Shown here: positions 1-7,695 of the stretch, piece by piece
Layout: every line of letters begins with the position of its first letter
Position numbering within the stretch: the first letter of the stretch is position 1
From: Microscillaceae bacterium
GTDB lineage: Bacteria > Bacteroidota > Bacteroidia > Cytophagales > Microscillaceae
Assembly: GCA_025054775.1 (NCBI GenBank)
Contig: JANWZA010000015.1
Location: forward strand, 1 to 64,000
DNA length: 64,000 bases
Direction of reading: 5' to 3'
Notes under the pieces: model-generated
What the model was told of the DNA's origin: nothing
The model's database searches: none
Seen by the model: only the letters and a program-made list of their open reading frames with translations
Made by a program: the position numbers and the translations under genes

Positions 1-2
1 TT

Positions 3-218
3 TCATGAGTTCCTGAATAGGGGGTTACAAGCATTATAGAAATACTTGGCTTGGAAGTGCTTTCCACAAGATTTACACTTGTAGTTTTGCTGACCATTGG
101 ATTTCTTGCCGTTTTTTACTACCTTTACGCCAAGGCAATGAGGACATCTTAAATTTTGGATTACTTCGCACGTAATTGCAAAATTATGCCCTTTTGCCTC
201 TTTTTGCAAAATTATCAT
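3..218 (-). pseudogene. Truncated IS1-family insA (zinc-finger part of transposase)
   Basis: The reading frame encodes a CxxC...CxxC zinc ribbon (CPHC, then CKSC) followed by GKHFQAKYFYNACNP, which is the N-terminal InsA layout of IS1-type transposases. It stops at residue 71, just after the point where the family normally continues into a helix-turn-helix, next to a run of five C's. Either a frameshift in that run or a truncation at the window edge would explain this. The same consensus (KVVKNG...CRNCGKQF) is recognisable in two other remnants near 24 kb and 47.6 kb. The first codons (before CPHC) are probably not the natural start. The rest of the element lies outside the window, so completeness cannot be judged. 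Confidence 0.6.
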
Positions 219-368
219 ACAATTAGAAACACCACCAAAGCGTTACTTTGGAATAACTTTTTTTGTTGTTTTTTGTTCAATAAACAACCTACAAACCAAT
301 ATTTTCAAGAATCTTTCTACCAAATCTTAGCTATTTGACCCAAAAAGATATTTCAAAACTTGTAATTT

Positions 369-1616
369 ATGGAACTCCCTAACCCTGATCTCCGCACCAA
401 CGCAAAGCAAATTCAATACATTTTTGAGGAGAATAATTTGCAAAAATCTGTGCCTAACAAATATGATTGGCAGAGTTTGCGTACCGAAGAAATGATTTTG
501 AACATAGGACCCCAACACCCTTCTACGCATGGTGTATTACGGTTAGAGGTAGTTACCAATGGTGAGATAATTATAGATGTTGTGCCACACATTGGATATT
601 TGCACCGCTGTTTTGAAAAACACGCCGAAGCATTGCCTTTCAACCAAATTATTCCCTACACGGATAGAATGGATTACGTGGCAGCCATGAACAACGAACA
701 CGCCTTTGTGATGGGTGTAGAGCGAATGTTAGGCATTGAAAAGCAAATTCCTAAACGCATAGAGTACATTCGTGTGTTAGTTGCCGAACTTAACCGCATT
801 GCTTCGCATTTTATTGCTTTGGGTACTTATGGTATAGATATTGGAGCTTTTACACCTTTTTTGTGGATGATGCGCGACCGCGAGCATATTCTCCGCTTGT
901 TAGAATGGGTTACAGGTGCAAGAATGTTGTATAACTATATTTGGGTTGGAGGGCTTTACTATGATTTGCCCGTAGGTTTTGAAGAGAAATGCCAAGAATT
1001 TGCTCAATACCTAAAACCTAAAATTATAGAAACGCAACAACTTTTGATTGAAAATAAAATCTTTATCCAAAGAACAGCAAATGTAGGCGTATTGCCTTTG
1101 CCTTTGGCAATTAACTATGGCGTTTCAGGACCGATGCTTCGCGCAAGTGGGCTACGGTTTGACCTTCGCAAAGTAGATGGGTATAGTGTTTATCCTGAAA
1201 TTGATTTTGATATTCCTATCGGCACAGGTGAAATGGGAACTTTGGGCGACTGCTGGGATAGAACTTGGGTACGTTTGCAAGAATGTTTTGAGAGTTTGAA
1301 AATCGTAGAGCAGTGTTTAGAAAAACTACTCGGCGAACATAAACGCACTCGCGACTTTGACCCGCAAGCCCTTGTACCTAAAAAAATTCGTCCTAAGGCA
1401 ATGGATTTTTATGTACGTGCCGAAAACCCCAAAGGAGAACTCGGCTTTTTCTTTCGTACTGATGGCAAAAGTGAAATGCCTTACCGTTGCAAAGCCCGCT
1501 CTGCTTGTTTTTCTAACCTCTCGGTTTTGCCTGCCATTTGCAAAGGGGCTATGCTTGCCGATTTGATTGCAATTATTGGTTCTTTGGATTTTGTTATGGG
1601 TGAGGTGGATAGGTAG
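369..1616 (+). CDS. nuoD: NADH-quinone oxidoreductase subunit D
   Basis: This is the 49-kDa-type subunit of respiratory complex I, which helps form the quinone-binding pocket on the cytoplasmic arm at the membrane junction. The 415-residue protein is full length for the family. It has the signature HPSTHG at residues 50-55, the following HIGYLHR segment, and the conserved C-terminal LDFVMGEVDR ending. The ATG at 369 leaves an N-terminal extension of about 40 residues before the conserved core, which is not unusual. No other nuo gene is adjacent: upstream is an IS1 fragment and downstream an unrelated small ORF, so nuoD is separated from nuoC and nuoE here. Identity is secure; whether it sits alone because of rearrangement is inference. 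Confidence 0.97.
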   Translation: MELPNPDLRTNAKQIQYIFEENNLQKSVPNKYDWQSLRTEEMILNIGPQHPSTHGVLRLEVVTNGEIIIDVVPHIGYLHRCFEKHAEALPFNQIIPYTDRMDYVAAMNNEHAFVMGVERMLGIEKQIPKRIEYIRVLVAELNRIASHFIALGTYGIDIGAFTPFLWMMRDREHILRLLEWVTGARMLYNYIWVGGLYYDLPVGFEEKCQEFAQYLKPKIIETQQLLIENKIFIQRTANVGVLPLPLAINYGVSGPMLRASGLRFDLRKVDGYSVYPEIDFDIPIGTGEMGTLGDCWDRTWVRLQECFESLKIVEQCLEKLLGEHKRTRDFDPQALVPKKIRPKAMDFYVRAENPKGELGFFFRTDGKSEMPYRCKARSACFSNLSVLPAICKGAMLADLIAIIGSLDFVMGEVDR

Positions 1617-1958
1617 TAGAAATGATTTGGGCAAATGCAAAAGTAAAATCAAAGTAGCTATTTGGCTATATGTTCAAGCACGAAAGCAGATTTGTAATTG
1701 TGTTGAGTAAAAAACTATAATTTGCGTTTTTTGGGAAAGGTTAGCGAAAACAAAACACCTTAGTAATCCTTGCAATAGCTAACAGCAGTGATTATACCTA
1801 CGCAATAGTTGCTAAAAATATAATAAATTATTGATAAAATATCATTTTTTATAAGAAAAATCATACTCTTTGATTTTTCTTTGATTTTTCTTTGATTTGC
1901 ATTATTACTTAAACATTTATACAATCTTAAATCTACAAGAAAAATGTAAAGTAAATTT
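1617..1958. other. Intergenic gap after nuoD
   Basis: No convincing gene is present in these 342 bases. The only clear structure is three head-to-tail copies of the 11-mer CTTTGATTTTT at 1868-1900 (the third copy ends GC). The gap should hold the promoter of the small Cys-rich gene, but no TAnnTTTG element with good spacing was found. Confidence 0.5.
1868..1900. repeat. 11-bp tandem repeat, three copies
   Basis: CTTTGATTTTT occurs twice exactly and a third time as CTTTGATTTGC, directly adjoining. It lies about 60-90 bp upstream of the small Cys-rich ORF. It could vary in copy number by slippage; no function is evident. Confidence 0.8.
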
Positions 1959-2195
1959 TTGTTAACCTGTGAACTCATTTTGTTTTTATTAGTTGTAGTT
2001 ATGAGTTTAGACACTACTTCGTTAAAGGCAAAAGGGCGCGATCCAAAGGCACCTCCTATAGACGGTTATTGTGTTTGTGTTTCTACACAAGGAGCAGGGT
2101 TCTGTGCCAACGTTTGTGATTATGACTCTACACTTTATGGATTGTGTGGGAGTAATCCTAATGGGACACAATGCGGTTCTTGCCTACCTGTTTAG
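1959..2195 (+). CDS. Small cysteine-rich, possibly exported peptide
   Basis: The frame is bounded by a stop at 1947-1949, so the possible starts are TTG at 1959 (78 residues) or ATG at 2001 (64 residues). From the TTG, the N-terminus has a hydrophobic core (LILFLLVVVM) that could act as a signal or membrane anchor. The C-terminal 45 residues carry seven cysteines in a Gly/Asn-rich context (YCVCVST, GFCANVC, GLCGS, QCGSC), a pattern of disulfide-rich exported peptides. I do not recognise the family. The layout resembles short Bacteroidota exported peptides of the NVEALA kind only in general form. The next gene, 36 bp on, encodes a lipoprotein, so the two may be cotranscribed. The coding status is plausible but rests mainly on the cysteine pattern. 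Confidence 0.55.
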   Translation: MLTCELILFLLVVVMSLDTTSLKAKGRDPKAPPIDGYCVCVSTQGAGFCANVCDYDSTLYGLCGSNPNGTQCGSCLPV

Positions 2196-2231
2196 TTTAG
2201 TTTTTTTCATTCTTAATAATTCTGAATAATT

Positions 2232-2579
2232 ATGAAAAGATTAGTGTATTTGTTTTTAATTTTTGGACTTTTTGGGTTAGGCCTTGGCAGTTGTAGTTCT
2301 AAAAAAGAAACTACAAAACCTAAACCTTTTGAAGTAACAGCACAAAATACTGCCTACATAGACTCTGAAGTTCTATACAACTTGGTAGGTAAGGAAATAT
2401 GGAATACCGCAGAAATGAAAACACTAATGCGTTCTTATTCCAAAAGTAAAGGTTACACTGCCCTTTTTATCAAGCAGGATATGCACGAAAAGATAAAGCA
2501 ATTAGATTTGAAAGATTTTACCCAAGAATTAGCCTCATTTATCAATACTAATAGAATTGATAGTAGAAAGGTTGAATAG
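2232..2579 (+). CDS. Small lipoprotein of unknown function
   Basis: The 115-residue product begins MKRLVYLFLIFGL and has a lipobox LGSC with the acylated cysteine at residue 21, so it should be a periplasm-facing lipoprotein. The mature part is short, charged and lysine-rich (SKKETTKPKPF at its start), with no recognised domain. It follows the Cys-rich peptide ORF by 36 bp on the same strand and is followed by a palindromic GC-rich repeat. A role paired with the upstream peptide, for example binding or immunity, is only a guess from adjacency. Confidence 0.75.
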   Translation: MKRLVYLFLIFGLFGLGLGSCSSKKETTKPKPFEVTAQNTAYIDSEVLYNLVGKEIWNTAEMKTLMRSYSKSKGYTALFIKQDMHEKIKQLDLKDFTQELASFINTNRIDSRKVE

Positions 2580-2593
2580 CAATAAACAGAATT

Positions 2594-2730
2594 GCGTTAG
2601 GGATGCGGAGGGCGTGCCGATTGTCGGCACGGGTGCGAAGCGTTAGCGAAGCACGGTAGCGAAGCGAACCCCGTAGCAGCCCGCCCTTTTTGCCCTTTGA
2701 GCGGTAGCGAAAAGGGCAAAAGGAACGCCC
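2594..2730. repeat. GC-rich palindromic intergenic element, copy 1
   Basis: The element begins GCGTTAGGGATGCGG and ends AAAAGGAACGCCC, and is far richer in G+C than its surroundings. It holds nested inverted repeats: GTGCCGA/TCGGCAC near the start, and GCCCTTT...AAAGGGC around the loop GAGCGGTAGCGA near the end. It lies between the 3' ends of the lipoprotein and flippase genes. The same blocks (GTTAGGGAT, CCCTTTTTGCCC, AAAGGGCAAAAGGAAC) recur at 5063-5186 and, degenerate, near 58459-58525, so it is a dispersed REP-like family. It could also act as a two-way transcription terminator. Confidence 0.75.
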
Positions 2731-2782
2731 AAAAAATTGGTTACTTTTGTTTAATAACTTGTAAAATACAAAACAAAAAAGG

Positions 2783-4282
2783 TTATTTGCTCTTTGCCAA
2801 AGTAATTTTTTGCTTTTCTATCCAAATAATAGGTACAATGTAAATAAAAAATACAATTTGTAACCAAACAAAATTTTGCCAAAAATCAGAAAATTGAATA
2901 AATTTGCTTGCAATAATGACCAAAGTTGCCCAAAAGATATGCCCTAATCCGTTGTTTATTTGGTAAGGTACAGGAAAATATTTTTGCCCATAAGCATAAC
3001 CTAAAACCACCATAAGCAACGATACAACCACAAAACTAATGGCACAACCTACATAGCCCAAGTGTGGAATGAGTAAAAAATTGAGAAATATGGTAAAAAA
3101 TGCCCCAATAAAGCTAAAATATGTGCCAAAATAGGTTTTTTCTGTAATTTTGAACCAAGCCGAAAGGTTGAAATAAATGCCTAATAAAAGATTGCCCAAA
3201 AGTAGAAACGGTACTACCACAAGTCCTGCGCGGTATTCGGCTTTGCGAAGGAAAATTTGCCCTAATATTTCGGTATTGAGGCTTACCAATACATAAATCA
3301 TGCAACAAACAATAATGAAATATCGCATGACGCGAGCAAATACTTGAGGGGCATTTTTATCTTGGGCTTGGCTAAAAAAGAAAGGTTCAGCAGCATACCG
3401 AAAGGCTTGTATAGCTAAACTCATAAAAATAGATAACTTGGCACACGCTGCATAAATGCCCATCGCTTCAATGCTATTTTTGCCTGCATAAAAGCCCACA
3501 GGTAGGTAGTATTTGAGCATGAGGCGGTCAATTAAATTGTTTACCATGCCCGCTAACCCTGTGAAAATGAGCGGATAAGCATATACCAAAATCGGCTTGA
3601 ACTTTTGCCAATTAAACCTAAACCTGAACTGCAACAAAGTACGATAAAGCAACAATACTTGGAACGCATTTGCTAGTAAATTGGCTAAAAAAATGTACCC
3701 AATGCCCAAATCAGGGCTGTAAATAAGCAAAATGATAGGTTTGAGAAATGCCAAAAAATTGCCCTCAAAAATACCTTTGCAAAACCACAAGAAAAAAATA
3801 TTTAGCCCAATGACAAGCAAAATATTTGCAATTTTAGTCAAAGCGAATACTTTGGCTTTATTTTCTTGCCGAAGTCGTGCAAAAGGAATGGCTAACAAAG
3901 CATCAATGGCTAAAATGTATGCAACATATCGTATCAAATTGCCTCTGCCTGCATAGCCCAAAGCAAAGGCAATATTTTCAGAAAAAAGTAAGAGTAAAAT
4001 TGTAAAAAAAGTAGTACTTATGACTATGCTACTCATAGTAAGGTTGTAGGCTTCGGCTATGTCATACTTTTGGCTATACCGAAAAAAAGCCGTTTCCATA
4101 CCATAGAGATAAATAATTTGCAAAAAAGCTACATAAATATACAACTCCGATTGGATACCAAACTCTTGACTGGCGAATACAGCAGTATGCAAAATAACCA
4201 AAAAATAGTTGAGAGTTCTGCCCAAAATACTGCTTATGCCGTAGAGCGCCGTATCAGAAAGTAGCTTTTTGAGAACAGACAT
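2783..4282 (-). CDS. Polysaccharide flippase-like membrane protein (MOP/Wzx superfamily)
   Basis: The 499-residue product is almost entirely hydrophobic, with roughly a dozen or more membrane helices, and starts with the N-terminal segment typical of oligosaccharide flippases (LLSDTALYGISSILGRTLNYF). The family moves lipid-linked sugars across the inner membrane. A Glu in helix 2 (YGMETAFFRY) matches the pattern in Bacteroidota homologues. It lies 10 bp downstream of the transaldolase gene on the same strand and probably shares its transcript. No other polysaccharide genes adjoin, although a glycosyltransferase lies 1 kb away on the other strand. The substrate is unknown. Confidence 0.85.
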   Translation of the reverse strand: MSVLKKLLSDTALYGISSILGRTLNYFLVILHTAVFASQEFGIQSELYIYVAFLQIIYLYGMETAFFRYSQKYDIAEAYNLTMSSIVISTTFFTILLLLFSENIAFALGYAGRGNLIRYVAYILAIDALLAIPFARLRQENKAKVFALTKIANILLVIGLNIFFLWFCKGIFEGNFLAFLKPIILLIYSPDLGIGYIFLANLLANAFQVLLLYRTLLQFRFRFNWQKFKPILVYAYPLIFTGLAGMVNNLIDRLMLKYYLPVGFYAGKNSIEAMGIYAACAKLSIFMSLAIQAFRYAAEPFFFSQAQDKNAPQVFARVMRYFIIVCCMIYVLVSLNTEILGQIFLRKAEYRAGLVVVPFLLLGNLLLGIYFNLSAWFKITEKTYFGTYFSFIGAFFTIFLNFLLIPHLGYVGCAISFVVVSLLMVVLGYAYGQKYFPVPYQINNGLGHIFWATLVIIASKFIQFSDFWQNFVWLQIVFFIYIVPIIWIEKQKITLAKSK

Positions 4283-4292
4283 TCAATTTTGG

Positions 4293-4949
4293 TTATGAAT
4301 TTACCTTTTTGTGGTCGGCTAAAAATTTTTCCAAGCCAATATCGGTAAGAGGGTGTCTGAGCAAACCTGTAATTACATTAAGCGGGCAAGTGGCAACATC
4401 AGCCCCAATTTCGGCACACTGAACAAGGTGCATCACGTGGCGAATGGAAGCGGCTAATACTTTGGTTTCAAAGCCATAATTATCATAAATAGTTACAATT
4501 TGTTCAATCAACGCTAAACCGTCGGTGCTTACATCATCTAACCTACCAATAAAAGGCGATACGTAAGTAGCTCCTGCTTTGGCAGCTAACAATGCCTGCC
4601 CCGCTGAAAAGACTAATGTACAATTTGTTTTGATACCTTTTTCGCTAAAATACCGAATGGCTTTTATGCCGTCTTTTATCATAGGCACTTTTACTACAAT
4701 ATTTTCATGCAAAGAAGCCAACTCCTCACCTTCGGCAATAATACCTTGGTAGTCTGTTGCAATTACTTCGGCACTTACGTCGCCTTGCACCATATTGCAA
4801 ATCTTTACGTAATGGGCAAAAATATTATCTTTGCCTTTTATGCCTTCTTTTGCCATTAAGGACGGATTAGTGGTTACACCGTCAAGTACGCCGAGGTCGT
4901 TAGCTTCGGCAATTTCTGCTAAATTGGCTGTATCAATAAAAAATTTCAT
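4293..4949 (-). CDS. fsa: Transaldolase / fructose-6-phosphate aldolase-like (TalC/FSA family)
   Basis: The 218-residue length is that of the small FSA/TalC subfamily. It opens [11 protein letters not shown] and has the [14 protein letters not shown] motif at residues 23-36, with the Schiff-base lysine at K87 in VVKVPM. The enzyme makes or cleaves C-C bonds through dihydroxyacetone transfer; in Bacteroidota this short form usually serves as the transaldolase of the pentose phosphate pathway. It is first in a two-gene unit with the flippase. A TAnnTTTG-type element (TATCTTTG) lies 37 bp upstream of the start. The choice between transaldolase and F6P aldolase activity cannot be made by eye. Confidence 0.92.
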   Translation of the reverse strand: MKFFIDTANLAEIAEANDLGVLDGVTTNPSLMAKEGIKGKDNIFAHYVKICNMVQGDVSAEVIATDYQGIIAEGEELASLHENIVVKVPMIKDGIKAIRYFSEKGIKTNCTLVFSAGQALLAAKAGATYVSPFIGRLDDVSTDGLALIEQIVTIYDNYGFETKVLAASIRHVMHLVQCAEIGADVATCPLNVITGLLRHPLTDIGLEKFLADHKKVNS

Positions 4950-4985
4950 ACAATCTGCGTTATGTTCGGTTTAGAATATGCGGCA

Positions 4986-4993
4986 CAAAGATA
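4986..4993 (-). promoter_or_regulatory. Candidate -7 element for fsa
   Basis: On the minus strand this reads TATCTTTG, an exact TAnnTTTG match, 37 bp before the fsa ATG. No TTG is seen at the usual 19-nt spacing, so only half of the promoter is supported. Confidence 0.4.
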
Positions 4994-5062
4994 GATAAAA
5001 ACTACTAAATCTACATTTCGCTAGTACATTTAGGTTAAAACTAATTGCCAATAGTAATTTTT

Positions 5063-5186
5063 GGGTGTTCCTTTTGCCCTTTGAGCCTTAGGGCGAAAAG
5101 GGCAAAAAGGGCGGCTTTACAGGGCTTCGCTAATGCTTCGGTGCTTTGTACCAAGCCCTTAGGGCTTGCCCTTTCAATCCCTAACA
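5063..5186. repeat. GC-rich palindromic intergenic element, copy 2
   Basis: Read on the minus strand the element runs from GTTAGGGATTGAAAGGGC to AAAGGGCAAAAGGAACACCC, mirroring copy 1 at 2594-2730. Hairpin arms GCCCTTT...AAAGGGC enclose a loop containing GAGCCTTAGGGCG, and a second palindrome AAGCCCTTAGGGCTT lies near its other end. The loop points the opposite way to copy 1 relative to the flanks. It sits between divergent fsa and the glycosyltransferase gene, so it is not simply a 3' terminator. The open frames that cross it are artefacts of its G+C content. Confidence 0.75.
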
Positions 5187-5247
5187 CAGGAAAAAAAACT
5201 TTTTGTGACTTTTCTAAATTAACAGAAAATTTTTTGCCTTGTTGAAA

Positions 5248-6402
5248 ATGTCTATTTTGCTTGCCTCTACGCTCAAACCTTGTGATGATGTACGAATGTA
5301 TCATAAGATTGCCTGTACATTAGCAGAAGCTAATCCACAAGAGTTGTTTTATGTCTTAGGTTTTGAGGCAGAAGTTCCTATTGATAAGCCTAAAAATATT
5401 GTCTTTTTGCCTATGTTTCAGTTTAAGCGTCTGGCTTGGAAAAGGCTTTTTGCAAATTGGATATTGTTCAGAAATTTGCTAAAAATTCAACCTAATATGC
5501 TGATAATCTGTACATTTGAACTGCTACCTGCAAGTGTACTATACAAATTTTTTCAGTATTTGAAAGGTAAAAAAATACGCTTGGTTTATGACATTCAAGA
5601 AAATTACTTTGCTAATGTTCTTTATACCAACAAGCATTATCCTTGGGGTATACAGCACGTGTTGGCTTGGGCAATCCGAATGGTAGAATGGGTATGTAGT
5701 TTTTGGATAAATGACTATTTTTTAGCAGAAAGATGTTATGAAAGTGAATTGAAATACTTGCACAAAGGTAATTTTTTGTTATTAGAAAATAAAGTTTTAC
5801 CACATTTTTTCCAACCGTTGGCTAATAATGAAATTGACAAAAGGAACTATCATTTGGCCTTGGTAGGTACAATCTCGGCAAGTTATGGGCTTTGGCAAGC
5901 AATTGAGTTTGCAGAAAAACTATATAGTCAAATTCCCACCATACGGCTCTACATCACAGGAAACTGCCCTGTTACTCAAGAATATACGGAACTATTGGAA
6001 CTTTCTTTGCAAAAGAAATTTCTTGTACTGAATGTAAAAAACAAGCCTTTGCCTTATTCTGAAATTGTACGTACTATGCAAAAAGCCTCCGTAATTCTTA
6101 TGCCTTACAAGCCGCAAAGAAATATACTGCACCGCATACCCACTAAAATGTTTGAGTGCTTGTTTTTACAAAAAATTATGCTTATCCAACAAAATGACTT
6201 TTGGAAAAAGTACCTCCAACAATTTGATTTTAAGAGTGCTATTTTTATAGATTTTTACCAAACTTATCATGTGCAAAGTATTTGGCAAAGACTTCAAAAT
6301 GAGCTATTTTATCAAAGCCCAAACAACAATTATTCGTTATTTACTTGGCAAAAAGATAAGTTGTTAGAGTGGTTTGATAGCCAAAGTAGTAGAGAGTATT
6401 AA
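5248..6402 (+). CDS. Glycosyltransferase (GT4-like)
   Basis: The 384-residue product has two Rossmann-like halves. The N-terminal half contains RLVYDIQENYFANVLY, a segment seen in sugar-transferring GT-B enzymes. The C-terminal half has VGTISASYGLWQAIEFA, then the nucleotide-sugar-binding region VILMPYKPQ with IPTKMFECLF, matching the P-T-K-x-F-E motif of family 4. I chose the ATG at 5248 over the TTG at 5239. It stands alone, with repeat copy 2 upstream and a convergent FIST gene downstream. Donor and acceptor are unknown. Confidence 0.8.
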   Translation: MSILLASTLKPCDDVRMYHKIACTLAEANPQELFYVLGFEAEVPIDKPKNIVFLPMFQFKRLAWKRLFANWILFRNLLKIQPNMLIICTFELLPASVLYKFFQYLKGKKIRLVYDIQENYFANVLYTNKHYPWGIQHVLAWAIRMVEWVCSFWINDYFLAERCYESELKYLHKGNFLLLENKVLPHFFQPLANNEIDKRNYHLALVGTISASYGLWQAIEFAEKLYSQIPTIRLYITGNCPVTQEYTELLELSLQKKFLVLNVKNKPLPYSEIVRTMQKASVILMPYKPQRNILHRIPTKMFECLFLQKIMLIQQNDFWKKYLQQFDFKSAIFIDFYQTYHVQSIWQRLQNELFYQSPNNNYSLFTWQKDKLLEWFDSQSSREY

Positions 6403-6417
6403 GATTAAGGGGAAGAT

Positions 6418-6454
6418 AGTGGTTCAAAATGTATGGTAATACATTCACACCACT
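6418..6454. terminator. Hairpin between convergent genes
   Basis: AGTGGT and ACCACT form the outer stem, and AATGTAT/AATACATT the inner one around GGT. It lies between the 3' ends of the glycosyltransferase and the FIST gene and is flanked by T/A-rich runs, so it could end transcription from both sides. Confidence 0.5.
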
Positions 6455-6465
6455 CCTAAAATATT

Positions 6466-7587
6466 TTACTTTTCCCTTAAAACCAAAAGAGAAATAGTTT
6501 CGTTATGAAAATCACACTTACCGTTTTGTAAAGCTCCTATTTCACCATAGGAAAAAAAGCCGATAAGAGGAGCATCCCACACATCTTTTATTCCTTGAAT
6601 TTCCTCTTCAATAGTTATCCCAAATGAAAGTTTACGTGCTGCACACGATACTACCCAAATTGCCTCAGGTTCAGGAAAACTCTCTTTCAACTGATTTATC
6701 TGTTTTACTACCTCTTCAATAATTTCTGCTCCTGGTTCGGTAGAGAAACGCACTGTTGCTCCTTGAGGTACGGTACCTGCAAATACAAGAGAGTTGTCTT
6801 CTTTTATTCTCATGACTGGAGCGCGTAGTACAAATGTTCCATCAGCGCGTTGAACCTGCAAAGGGAACATAGCCCGCATAGTTACTGCTTCTGTTTCTTT
6901 ATCAATACCCAAATAGTGCATGTATGCCTCTGCTGCTGGCAGGTTATCTATCATATGAACAATATTCCCTGAAGATTTAGTAACTTTTTTAGGATTTCCT
7001 ACTGCTTGCCAGCCGCTAGTAGTAATGCCTTTTGTTTCTATTTTATCTCCATTAAGAACCAAGGCAAGCACTCCTTGCTCTATCACTTGTTTTTCGCTGA
7101 ATGCGTAAGTAGCTTGTACTCTCAAATCATCAGCAGCTAACCCACCATAAATAGGTACATCACTACCTAATACACTTCTTAGTCCTTCTACGGCTTGTTG
7201 TCCGTCTGCTCTTATGCCACAAGTAAGTACAAATAAGACAGGATTTTCAAAAGTTTCTTTAGCTTTTTGGGCTATACTTTGAGCTGCGGAAAATACATCA
7301 AAATTAGTACTTCCTTGCAAAAAAACCTTAAAGTTTTCTTTTCGCATATCCATGAGCATTGCCACTATGCTCTGTTCGTTGGTATCATAATCTTGTATTT
7401 CGCCAGCAGTGGTGCAACCTACGGCTTGTATTTGATACTTGTCAAAAACTGCCGAAATAGCAGGTAAATCAAAACTTACAGAGCAAAATACCAACGCTAA
7501 AGTCGGTTGAAATTGCTTTTTGGTCAAATCAGCAATTTGCTGTTCCAAATTGGCTACTGAGGTCGCTTTCAAGTTGTGTGCTTTCAT
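6466..7587 (-). CDS. FIST-domain sensory protein
   Basis: The 373-residue protein fits the FIST N + FIST C architecture. The N-terminal part has ALVFCSVSFDLPAI and VGCTTAGEI near residues 30-65, then VLFVLTCGIRADGQQAVEG and PIYGGLAADD. The C-terminal part has EPEAIWVVSCAARKLSFG and the closing APLIGFFSYGEIGAL. FIST proteins are thought to bind small ligands, possibly amino acids, and to feed signalling chains; this one has no attached kinase or methyl-accepting domain, so it would need a partner. A TPR membrane-protein gene lies upstream on the same strand (108 bp gap, AT-rich). Confidence 0.88.
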   Translation of the reverse strand: MKAHNLKATSVANLEQQIADLTKKQFQPTLALVFCSVSFDLPAISAVFDKYQIQAVGCTTAGEIQDYDTNEQSIVAMLMDMRKENFKVFLQGSTNFDVFSAAQSIAQKAKETFENPVLFVLTCGIRADGQQAVEGLRSVLGSDVPIYGGLAADDLRVQATYAFSEKQVIEQGVLALVLNGDKIETKGITTSGWQAVGNPKKVTKSSGNIVHMIDNLPAAEAYMHYLGIDKETEAVTMRAMFPLQVQRADGTFVLRAPVMRIKEDNSLVFAGTVPQGATVRFSTEPGAEIIEEVVKQINQLKESFPEPEAIWVVSCAARKLSFGITIEEEIQGIKDVWDAPLIGFFSYGEIGALQNGKCDFHNETISLLVLREK

Positions 7588-7695
7588 AATAAAAAAGAAT
7601 TAAGTTTAAGAAATATATTAAAATAATAAAAAAATAATATAGAAAAATAATTATTAAATTTAGTTTTTGAGATAAAAAGGAGATTTTTTCAATGA

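Noticed and set aside
1868-1900. Tandem repeat as a possible CRISPR or iteron
   Set aside because: The copies adjoin without spacers and are too short; there are no cas genes and no origin features nearby.
5041-5304. 87-codon minus-strand and 66-codon plus-strand ORFs
   Set aside because: They run through GC-rich repeat copy 2; the Ala/Lys-rich products reflect the repeat, not a protein.
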